This document shows positions 8,708-14,524 of a DNA stretch of 17,409 nt, one piece after another. The position numbers were made by a program, and so were the translations under genes. The first letter of the stretch is position 1, and every line of letters begins with the position of its first letter. The stretch is from JBCCQH01 sp039024435. Its GTDB lineage: Bacteria > Bacteroidota > Bacteroidia > J057 > JADKCL01. Below the pieces are notes generated by a model, which saw only the letters and a program-made list of their open reading frames with translations, ran no database searches and was not told the origin of the DNA. The stretch is from the NCBI GenBank assembly GCA_039024435.1, contig JBCCQH010000135.1, positions 1 to 17,409 of the forward strand. The letters are read 5' to 3'.

Positions 8708-10231
8708 TCACCGCTTGGCGCGGCGGCGGGTATTTTCCAGGAACAACTCGTAATAAGGACGGCCTTCGAGACGCGATTGCAAGTACAGGTCGTACATGAT
8801 GATGTGATTGTCGCCGTACTCGGACTCCGAAGTCATTTCTTTGTAGCCTTTCAACGCAGCCCGCAGGGAGACTTTCCGGCCTTCCACCGCAGCGGTGTTC
8901 ATCCGCTGCAGGATTTCCAAAAACCGCTTGGTGGGTGCGTTTTCCTCCTGCTTGAGCAGAGCACGGAAGCTGCGCTTGAATTCCTTGAAATTGTTTTCCA
9001 TGAAGGCGTGGTCCCCCGCTTCAAAGTGGTTAATCATCTCGAAAATCTCGATGAACAGGCGCACTTCTTGGTTCAGCTTCTCGTAGCTGGACTCGGCTTT
9101 GAGGCGGGCGATGGTACTGACGGCGTCCTGAAAACGCTGGCTGTTAAACTGGTGGTCGGCCAGGCTGCGCAGGAGGTAGCAAACGTTGTCGCCACGGCTC
9201 CGGATTTCCTTCTGGTCGAGCGCGGCCCGGATGATTTTCTCCACGCCTTTGGCGTCACCATTGGCCTTGAGCAGGTTGATCTTGATGTTGTAGTAATTGA
9301 AGAGGTAGGTGAAGTAGTTCTGCTTGTTGAACAGCTTCATTTCCTTTTCGAAGGTCAAGAGTTCCGCCCCGGCGCGGGCAAATTTGTAGACTTTAAAGAG
9401 GGAAATGATCAGCCAAAGCCGCATCAGGAGCCGGGTCTCGTGGGTATCGTTGTTGAACAACTGGTTGGCCTCAAATTCGGCAATTGTCTGATCCAGGTAA
9501 TCCACCAGTTGGGGATGGGCTTCCTTTTGCAGCAACAGGGCGGTGACAGTGCGGAAAAGTTGGATTTTGCCTTCCGGCGAATTGAAAATCGGCGCGGATT
9601 CTTCGACTTTTTGGCGCGTCTTGTCGAGCAGTTCGATCACCGATGCCTTGCCCCGGGAGAAGTTTGAGGACTTCAATTTCTGGGTGATCACCGCAATGGC
9701 TTCGGTGTTTTTGCGCAACAACTCGACTTTGCGAAGGTTTTCTTTGCGCTCTTCCAGCTTCTTCTCGATGTCGATTTCGATGTCCTTGATCGCCAGTTGG
9801 GCGTACTCTTCGTAGATCTGTTCGAGGATATTGAACTGGTCGAGGGCTTTGGCTTTCTTTTCTGCTTTCTTCAAAAAATACAGGGCGAGCCGGTAACTGC
9901 CGCGCTCCCGAAACATGATCGAGAGCTGAATGTCGTAATAGGCATGAATTGAGTCCTTGTACTTGAAGTGGTAAAAAACGAGGCTCTTTTCGATGTTGTC
10001 GAGCAGTTTGTTGCGCAGGCGGTAGTAGCGGTTGCGGGTCTTTGCGTTGTTTTCGCCGTAAAGATCCACCACCAGGGCCTTGTCGTCGTCGGCATATTTC
10101 TCAGAACGGATCGCGTCAAACAAAATCAGGAGCTTCTTTTCCTCATCCGCCTTGAAGCGGTTGGAAAGAATCTTGAAGCGCCTCACCTCATCGCTGGTAA
10201 GACCAAAAATGACTGACTCAACAATGTCCAA
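8708..10231 (-). CDS. Helical-repeat protein of unknown function (507 aa)
   Basis: I do not recognise a named family. The protein is soluble, with no signal peptide or membrane span, rich in Lys, Glu, Leu and Phe, and almost entirely helix-forming. Paired helices with the spacing of TPR-like repeats are visible, for example YRLALYFLKKAEKKAKALDQ (~117-136) and FARAGAELLTFEKEMKLF (~290-307). A charged, probably coiled-coil stretch lies at ~150-185 (IEIDIEKKLEERKENLRKVE). The N-terminus (DEVRRFKILSNRFKADEEKK) looks like a small separate helical module. A scaffold or protein-interaction role is plausible but unproven. The start is TTG: an in-frame TAA lies just upstream (eight codons before the start) and there is no nearby ATG. 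It is a single-gene unit, convergent with pbpC, with a candidate promoter at 10269-10276. Confidence 0.85.
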   Translation of the reverse strand: MDIVESVIFGLTSDEVRRFKILSNRFKADEEKKLLILFDAIRSEKYADDDKALVVDLYGENNAKTRNRYYRLRNKLLDNIEKSLVFYHFKYKDSIHAYYDIQLSIMFRERGSYRLALYFLKKAEKKAKALDQFNILEQIYEEYAQLAIKDIEIDIEKKLEERKENLRKVELLRKNTEAIAVITQKLKSSNFSRGKASVIELLDKTRQKVEESAPIFNSPEGKIQLFRTVTALLLQKEAHPQLVDYLDQTIAEFEANQLFNNDTHETRLLMRLWLIISLFKVYKFARAGAELLTFEKEMKLFNKQNYFTYLFNYYNIKINLLKANGDAKGVEKIIRAALDQKEIRSRGDNVCYLLRSLADHQFNSQRFQDAVSTIARLKAESSYEKLNQEVRLFIEIFEMINHFEAGDHAFMENNFKEFKRSFRALLKQEENAPTKRFLEILQRMNTAAVEGRKVSLRAALKGYKEMTSESEYGDNHIIMYDLYLQSRLEGRPYYELFLENTRRRAKR

Positions 10232-10268
10232 AGTGTTAGTCGATTAATTGATTGACGAAAAATCAGCC

Positions 10269-10276
10269 TAAATATA
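10269..10276 (-). promoter_or_regulatory. Candidate -7 box (TATATTTA) for the 507-aa gene
   Basis: Minus-strand TATATTTA matches the Bacteroidota -7 box TAnnTTTG except at the last base, about 38 nt before the TTG start. I see no TTTG at the expected -33 distance; the sequence there is GACAAAAG. Supported mainly by A/T-richness and position. Confidence 0.35.
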
Positions 10277-10539
10277 AAGAATGATTCTTTCTTTTGTCGA
10301 TTGGTGCTTTGACCGGGAAAAAGAAATGTAAAACCGGGCGAAATTTGTCCCGGAAAAAGCGGTGGGCACTTCCGCAAAATGCTTTCTGGTTTGCCCGCGG
10401 ACCAGGGGTCAATGCTGAACTTCGGATCATTGGGAAAGCCCGGCGCCGGGAAAAGTGGTTTCGGTGATTTTGGAACTTGGGGACGGATTTGTTGGGGAAA
10501 TGCGCCCCGCGGTGGTCACCGGGCAGAGGCACCGACCGC

Positions 10540-10570
10540 AAAAAAGCTGCGTGTCCCCCCAGCATGGGAC
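10540..10570 (-). terminator. Weak candidate terminator downstream of yhhQ
   Basis: On the minus strand a 5-bp stem GTCCC/GGGAC with an 8-nt loop (10570-10553) is followed after 7 nt by a run of six T (10545-10540). It begins about 38 bp past the yhhQ stop. The short stem and its distance from the T-run make it a poor intrinsic terminator. Confidence 0.25.
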
Positions 10571-10608
10571 CTCATCCTGAAGAAAAATGCGGCTACATAA
10601 AGGGTAAG

Positions 10609-11415
10609 TTAGCTCCCGGCAACGGCTTCTTCCCGCATGCGGTCGGCCAGTTCAGCACCGAGGTAACGCCCGATCACCCAGTGGATGCCGTACAGGGCCG
10701 GAATCAAGACGACAGCCACGGTAAACTTGTAGATGTAGTTCACGATCCCAATCGCAAAGACCAGGCTCAAATCCCAGCCCGCCCCCAAATAGAAAGCGAT
10801 GAACAGTACCACGAAGCTGTCGAGCAACTGCGAAACCAAGGTCGAAGCGGTCGCCCGGAGCCAGATGCGCCGGTCACCGGTAAACTGCTTGATGCGGCGA
10901 AATACGTAGGCGTCGACGATCTGCCCGACAAGAAACGCGACCAACGAACCCACAATGATCCACATGCCCTGCCCGAAGACCGCATTGAAGGCGTGGTCCA
11001 TATTGACGGTGACGCCGGGGGAAATCTCCCTTTCCAGCCAGAAATCGGGCGGCGGCACTTGCATACCGAAGTAAAACATAAAAAAAGAGTACCCGATCAG
11101 CCCAGCCGCGAGATAAGACAAGATGCGCACGCCTTTGATGCCGTAATAATCGTTGATGATGTCGGTCATGATGAACACCACCGGCCAGAGCAGCACCCCA
11201 GCGGTCAGATTGAAAGACAGGCCCTCGTTGCCAAACAGCGCAAGGTTGAGCGGTTCAAACCCCAGCAGTTCTTCCAGGGAGAACAACTTCACGCCGATGA
11301 ACTCCGCAGTGAGGGCATTGGCCACAAAAAACCCGCCCAGAATTACAAAAAGTAGGTTTTCCCGGCGAAATAAATTGTGGTGCAACGACACCGAATTATT
11401 TTTTTGCTCTTCCAT
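10609..11415 (-). CDS. yhhQ: Queuosine precursor transporter (YhhQ/VUT family membrane protein)
   Basis: Inner-membrane protein of 268 aa. Family members import queuosine precursors (preQ0/preQ1 or related bases) used to modify the tRNA wobble base. About six hydrophobic segments are visible (~21-40, 70-87, 98-117, 150-170, 188-211, 217-248). Family signatures include the acidic turn TDIINDYYG (84-92), GQIVDAYVF (164-172) and STLVSQLLDSF (191-201). A hydrophilic stretch at ~119-148 forms a loop slightly longer than I expect for the family. The ATG lies inside the end of the upstream RNase Z gene (20-bp overlap), so the two are very likely co-transcribed and translationally coupled. AAAGG directly abuts the ATG, too close for a normal Shine-Dalgarno spacing. 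The substrate is inferred from the family only. Confidence 0.9.
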   Translation of the reverse strand: MEEQKNNSVSLHHNLFRRENLLFVILGGFFVANALTAEFIGVKLFSLEELLGFEPLNLALFGNEGLSFNLTAGVLLWPVVFIMTDIINDYYGIKGVRILSYLAAGLIGYSFFMFYFGMQVPPPDFWLEREISPGVTVNMDHAFNAVFGQGMWIIVGSLVAFLVGQIVDAYVFRRIKQFTGDRRIWLRATASTLVSQLLDSFVVLFIAFYLGAGWDLSLVFAIGIVNYIYKFTVAVVLIPALYGIHWVIGRYLGAELADRMREEAVAGS

Positions 11416-12337
11416 CCTTTCTCAAATCATAAACCAGGCCCTGCGTCGCCAGTTCAGTGTTGGCAAATTCTTTTTTCGCCTCGTTCAGCAGCGGATCCAG
11501 GTCGCGGTAGCGGGCCGAAAAATGCCCAATGAGCAGTTTTTTTACCCGGGCACGGGCGGCCACCTCCCCGGCTTCGCGGGCCGTACTGTGAAAGGTCTGT
11601 CGCGCCCGCTCCCGCAGATTGTCCAGAAAGGTCGACTCGTGGTAGAGCAGCGAGACCTCCTCGATGAAGGGCAAAATTGCATCGTCCGGCGATGTATCCG
11701 AACAATAGGCGTAAGACAGCGGGGCTTCCCGGGGAAACAGGACGTCGTCGGCGGGGATCTCCCGTCCGTCGGGCAGGGTGATGTCGCGCTCCTGCTTGAT
11801 CAAATGAAAGTATTCTTTGGGAATGCCCAGTTCTTTGGCGCGGTAAAAGTTAAACTTGCGGCGCTTGTTTTTTTCGGCAAAGACGAAGCCCCGGCAGAAC
11901 GTATTGTGGCTCAGGGGGAAACTTTTGACCTGCATCCGCTCAGTTTCAAAGATGACCCCACCGGAAGCGAAGTCTTCTAGCGCGTGAAATTCCAGTTCGT
12001 ACTTGAGTTGCGTCTCCGAGTGCAGAAACAGCACTTCCAGGATATCGTGCAGGCCCGCCGGCGCGTAAATCGGCAAGGGGGCCGACCGTTCAAAGATGCT
12101 CAATGAAGCCAGCAGCCCGGGGATGCCCAGGATGTGATCCCCGTGCAAGTGGGAAATGAAAATGCCATCGATCCGCGAATACTTGATCTTGTAGCGCTGC
12201 AGTTGCATCTGGACACCTTCGCCGGCATCAATGAGGTAGAAGCGGTCGCTGTAGTTCACCACTTGCGCCGAAGTGAACCGAGAAAATGCAGGCGTTGCGC
12301 TGCTGCTACCCAATATGCGAACTGTAAATACGCTCAC
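11396..12337 (-). CDS. rnz: Ribonuclease Z (tRNA 3'-processing endonuclease)
   Basis: Zinc-dependent beta-lactamase-fold nuclease that cuts 3' extensions from pre-tRNAs. At 313 aa it has the short-form (RNase ZS) length. Visible motifs are HLHGDH (His63, His65, Asp67, His68), the third-motif His144 in PLSHNTF, Asp214 in YCSDTSPDD, HEST (233-236, the HEAT-like loop typical of RNase Z) and GHFSARY with His272. The segment between ~155 and 200 fits the exosite/flexible-arm region in position. I start at GTG 12337: it gives the family N-terminus (FTVRILGSSSATP) and has AAAGG 5 nt upstream. The frame stays open to an ATG at 12466, but that 43-aa extension is Pro/Ser/Arg-rich and unlike the family. 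The 3' end overlaps yhhQ by 20 bp, linking two tRNA-maturation functions. Confidence 0.94.
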   Translation of the reverse strand: MSVFTVRILGSSSATPAFSRFTSAQVVNYSDRFYLIDAGEGVQMQLQRYKIKYSRIDGIFISHLHGDHILGIPGLLASLSIFERSAPLPIYAPAGLHDILEVLFLHSETQLKYELEFHALEDFASGGVIFETERMQVKSFPLSHNTFCRGFVFAEKNKRRKFNFYRAKELGIPKEYFHLIKQERDITLPDGREIPADDVLFPREAPLSYAYCSDTSPDDAILPFIEEVSLLYHESTFLDNLRERARQTFHSTAREAGEVAARARVKKLLIGHFSARYRDLDPLLNEAKKEFANTELATQGLVYDLRKDGRAKK

Positions 12338-12586
12338 GATAACCTTTCGTACCGAGGAAAAACGCTTTGGCGAACTCAATCCCTGCACGGGACCAGCCGA
12401 CTGGATTCCCGGTGAGGGTCGGCACAGAGCTTCGGGTTTGGATCGCCAAAGGAGGGAGCCGGACACACCACCGAAGGTGAATTTAACAAATAACCGGTCG
12501 CAAAACCAAGTTTGGTTACGTGAAACGGAAGAGCCAACCAGTCTTTTGACCGCCGAGCTGACCCGGACGAAGCACGGATTTGTTAA
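12338..12586. other. Gene-free region upstream of rnz with strong hairpin potential
   Basis: 249 bp between the rnz start and repeat copy 2. It forms the rnz leader on the minus strand. Besides the hairpin at 12388-12411 it contains AACCAA-GT-TTGGTT (12504-12517) and CACC-gaa-GGTG (near 12469-12479). The frame is open in both directions across much of it, but the translations look like nonsense. I could not find a convincing -7 box, so the position of the rnz promoter is open. No known riboswitch class is recognisable to me. Confidence 0.45.
12388..12411 (-). promoter_or_regulatory. Stable hairpin in the presumed rnz leader
   Basis: Read on the minus strand, CGGGA then (two-base bulge AT) CCAG, loop TCGG, CTGG, TCCCG forms a nine-pair stem with one bulge and a 4-nt loop. 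It lies about 50-75 nt upstream of the GTG start. No T-run follows, so it is not an obvious terminator; it could be a leader structure or a chance GC-rich fold. Confidence 0.4.
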
Positions 12587-12774
12587 GCGCCAGTTTAAAT
12601 TTAATTCTGCGACTTTGCTAGAGCATCTTTTTCTGCCCCTCTTCCGCTATTATCTCGCCCATTTTCGGAGCGAGCTGGCGCAGCTCAGAACTTGGGCGAT
12701 GGACTCCAAAATGAGCTTCGATGGACAAAAAAATCTGAGATAGCAAATTTCACAAACCAGTTTCGAACCGCCTC
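12587..12774. repeat. MITE-like palindromic element, copy 2 (diverged ends, different tip)
   Basis: Both arms match copy 1 closely: AGTTTAAATTTAATTCTGCG on the left, ACTCCAAAATGAGCTTCGA and AGCAAATTTCACAAACCA on the right. The outermost bases have decayed (GCGCCAG and CCGCCTC in place of GAGGCTG and CAGCCTC); flanks are TAA (12584-12586) and CAA (12775-12777). The tip differs wholly from copy 1. Between CGCCCA (12657-12662) and TGGGCG (near 12693-12698) lies a new hairpin, GAGCTG-GCG-CAGCTC, making this copy 188 bp. It begins 21 bp beyond the STAS gene stop and may end that transcript. It separates the purC-STAS pair from rnz-yhhQ. Confidence 0.78.
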
Positions 12775-12795
12775 CAAGGCGTTTCCTGCGGAGGA

Positions 12796-13185
12796 TTACT
12801 CGCTGTCTGCGCCTTCTTCCTCGGAGATGCCCGACTCGATCTCGTGCATGAACACCGCCTCAATGGCTTCCTGCTGGGTCGGAAGGATGTTGAAAACGCG
12901 GTCGAGCTGGGTGATTTGGATCAATTTGGTGACGTGGCTGTTCACGCCGAAGAGGACAAACAGACCACCCGATTCACCGGCAATCGCCTTGCCACGCAGC
13001 AGGGCACTCAGGCCGGAGCTGTCGGCGTACTGGACTTCCGACAGGTCCAAGAGAAAGTTACGCACTCCCTGCGCGCCCAGCATCACCAAGGCACTCTTCA
13101 GATCGGGCGCAATGGAAGAATTCAACTTTTCTTCCTGCAACTGAAGCAGGACGTAATTTTCGTGGAGTTTCGTTAAGTATTTCAT
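12796..13185 (-). CDS. STAS-domain anti-anti-sigma-factor-like protein
   Basis: A 129-aa cytoplasmic protein whose residues ~1-110 form one STAS domain, the fold of SpoIIAA/RsbV. These proteins bind anti-sigma kinases or partner-switching complexes and are controlled by serine phosphorylation. The phospho-site is conserved as YADSSGLSALL, with Ser56 matching the SpoIIAA site. The preceding strand FLLDLSEVQ and the following GGLFVLFGVNSHVTKLIQIT are also typical. The C-terminal ~15 residues are acidic and probably disordered (ISEEEGADSE). No RsbW-like kinase, PP2C phosphatase or sigma factor is in the window, so its partner is unknown. It lies 48 bp downstream of purC on the same strand and has its own candidate promoter, so co-transcription with purC is possible but not required. 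Confidence 0.9.
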   Translation of the reverse strand: MKYLTKLHENYVLLQLQEEKLNSSIAPDLKSALVMLGAQGVRNFLLDLSEVQYADSSGLSALLRGKAIAGESGGLFVLFGVNSHVTKLIQITQLDRVFNILPTQQEAIEAVFMHEIESGISEEEGADSE

Positions 13186-13199
13186 GGATGAATTTGAAT

Positions 13200-13208
13200 C
13201 GAAATATA
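13200..13208 (-). promoter_or_regulatory. Candidate -7 box (TATATTTCG) for the STAS gene
   Basis: Minus-strand TATATTTCG resembles TAnnTTTG and sits in the 49-bp gap after purC. The predicted start of transcription would leave a leader of under 10-15 nt. No clear TTTG -33 box is seen; TTTTCC lies at about the right distance. Confidence 0.35.
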
Positions 13209-13234
13209 GGTTTCGAAGTTAGGAAAATTTCGCT

Positions 13235-14191
13235 TTAGCCGCCCATGGCGGTGATGGCGGCGGTGACATTCGCCTGTATGCGCCCCGGGAGATCCTCGGT
13301 CGCGGCGGGGATAAACGGTTGGCCCGTTACGGTTTCGTACAGTTCAATGTAGCGCGCGCTGACCGAGGCGACGAAGGCGTCCGGCATCGTGGGCATCACT
13401 TGCCCTTCCAATCCCTGAAAGCCGTTTTCCATGAGCCATTCCCGGACAAATTCCTTCGAAAGCTGTTTTTGCGGCTCACCGGCCACCTGCCGCGCGTCGA
13501 ATCCTTGGGTGTAGAAGTAGCGGGAACTGTCCGGTGTGTGGATCTCATCGATCAAGGTGACGCGGTCGTCTTGGTCGTAGCCGAATTCGTATTTCGTGTC
13601 CGCGAGGATGAGCCCTTTTTCCCGGGCCATCGCCTGTCCCCGGCGGAAAAGCTCTAACGTGTAGTAGCGCATCTCCGCCCAAACATCGTTCTCGACCAGT
13701 CCCGACTTGAGAATGTCTTGCTCGCTGATGTCCTCGTCGTGTCCAATGGCCGACTTGGTCGCCGGGGTGATAATCGGCTCAGGAAAAGCATCGTTTTCCC
13801 GAAGGCCCTCGGGCATGGTCACCCCACAAATCTCGCGTCCTCCGTCCCGGTAGATCCGCCAGGCGTGGCCGCAGAGGTGCCCCCGCACCACCATTTCGAT
13901 GGGGATCGGGGTGCAGTAGTGCCCAATCGTAACGTTTGGGTCCGGACTGATGATCAAGTGATTGCGTACGATATCCTGGGTCGCTTCCAAGAAGTGGAGC
14001 GCAGTCTGATTGAGCACCTGGCCCTTGTAGGGAATCGCGCGGGGCAGAATCACGTCGAAGGCGGAAATCCGGTCGGTGGCCACCAACACCAGAACCGAAT
14101 TGGCGAGGTTGTAGGTGTCGCGGACCTTGCCCCGGTATTGCTCGGAAGGCACCGAAAAGGTCAAGTCAGTGGATTGCAATGCTTCAGCCAT
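13235..14191 (-). CDS. purC: Phosphoribosylaminoimidazole-succinocarboxamide synthase (SAICAR synthase)
   Basis: ATP-dependent ligase joining CAIR and aspartate to give SAICAR in de novo purine synthesis; cytoplasmic. At 318 aa it is the longer form of the family, also seen in yeast and many Bacteroidota, rather than the ~240-aa B. subtilis form. Motifs in order: the glycine-containing YRGKVRDTYNL nucleotide loop (~19-29), LVATDRISAFDVILP (~36-50), IPIEMVVRGHLCGHAWRIY (~96-114), GLILADTKYEFG (~202-213) and LIDEIHTPDSSRY (~221-233). The ATG at 14191 gives a compact N-terminus; a candidate -7 box lies 22 nt upstream. No other purine gene is adjacent. The STAS gene follows on the same strand. 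Confidence 0.96.
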   Translation of the reverse strand: MAEALQSTDLTFSVPSEQYRGKVRDTYNLANSVLVLVATDRISAFDVILPRAIPYKGQVLNQTALHFLEATQDIVRNHLIISPDPNVTIGHYCTPIPIEMVVRGHLCGHAWRIYRDGGREICGVTMPEGLRENDAFPEPIITPATKSAIGHDEDISEQDILKSGLVENDVWAEMRYYTLELFRRGQAMAREKGLILADTKYEFGYDQDDRVTLIDEIHTPDSSRYFYTQGFDARQVAGEPQKQLSKEFVREWLMENGFQGLEGQVMPTMPDAFVASVSARYIELYETVTGQPFIPAATEDLPGRIQANVTAAITAMGG

Positions 14192-14212
14192 GGGGATGCG
14201 GTTTACAAAACG

Positions 14213-14220
14213 CGAAGATA
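14213..14220 (-). promoter_or_regulatory. Candidate -7 box (TATCTTCG) for purC
   Basis: Minus-strand TATCTTCG matches TAnnTTTG at all but one defined position and would place the transcript start about 16 nt before the ATG at 14191. No convincing -33 box was seen. I also see no recognisable purine riboswitch or PUR box in the ~30 nt leader. Confidence 0.4.
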
Positions 14221-14484
14221 GGGATTTTCAGGTATTGGGTGAGGGGGAATGCGCGGGCGGCAATTCTGTCGCAGGAAGCTTGAGAATTTCCAATTGTTCA
14301 ATTTCCGATTTCCAATTGGCGCGTTCCGCACCCGCAACCTACCAGCATTTAAGCAACCCAAAACGTCCCTTCCGCACGGGATCGTACCCGCACCGCAGGC
14401 CGTGCAGCACCCGAGGATTTTCCCCACCCGCCAAGATTGTCCGCCGCCCATCTCTCCCTCTTCCCCCAAATGCACCACATTCCT

Positions 14485-14492
14485 TAAATTCG
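14485..14492 (+). promoter_or_regulatory. Candidate -7 box (TAAATTCG) for the M16 peptidase gene
   Basis: TAAATTCG agrees with TAnnTTTG except for one T to C change. Transcription would begin near 14499, leaving a leader of about 26 nt before the ATG at 14525. No TTTG is present at the -33 position. Confidence 0.4.
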
Positions 14493-14524
14493 CGAAGAAA
14501 TTTGATCTAAAAACCATTCCCGAT

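Larger units (their letters stand above)
10232..10608. other. Intergenic region between yhhQ and the 507-aa gene
   Basis: 377 bp with no supportable gene. It holds a candidate promoter for the 507-aa gene (10269-10276), a perfect 12-bp palindrome CCCGGCGCCGGG at 10439-10450, and a weak terminator-like hairpin for yhhQ at 10540-10570. Both neighbours are on the minus strand. The section near the 507-aa start is A/T-rich while the rest is G-rich on the + strand. Confidence 0.5.
14192..14524. other. Divergent intergenic region between purC and the M16 peptidase gene
   Basis: 333 bp holding the promoters of both divergent genes. At 14285-14318 the motif ATTTCC recurs three times, twice as the 11-mer ATTTCCAATTG (14286-14296 and 14308-14318). 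The stretch 14320-14480 is C-rich on the + strand. The M16 frame is open from 14249, but the sequence before 14525 encodes a Pro/Arg-rich peptide that would bury the signal peptide, so it is treated as non-coding. Confidence 0.5.

Noticed and set aside
8633..9667. Plus-strand open frame of 344 codons
   Set aside because: It is fully antisense to the 507-aa helical protein over most of its length; its Val/Leu/Phe/Gln-rich sequence mirrors the other strand and has no recognisable motif.
10439..10450. Perfect palindrome CCCGGCGCCGGG as a terminator
   Set aside because: It has no adequate loop for a stable hairpin, lies about 160 bp from the yhhQ stop and lacks a T-run; most likely a chance GC-rich palindrome.
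10477..11355. Plus-strand open frame of 292 codons
   Set aside because: Antisense to yhhQ, whose membrane segments and family motifs are clear; the + translation is His/Asp/Gln-rich and featureless.
12338..12466. 43-codon N-terminal extension of RNase Z from an upstream ATG
   Set aside because: The extra residues are Pro/Ser/Arg-rich and unlike the family, whereas the GTG at 12337 has a spaced AAAGG and gives the standard N-terminus.
12273..12743. Plus-strand open frame of 156 codons across the rnz leader and repeat copy 2
   Set aside because: It runs antisense into rnz and reads the repeat as protein; no start signal or domain is visible.
14249..14524. 92-codon N-terminal extension of the M16 peptidase
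   Set aside because: It would place a basic Pro-rich peptide before a clear signal peptide and would run through the probable promoter; the ATG at 14525 is the better start.
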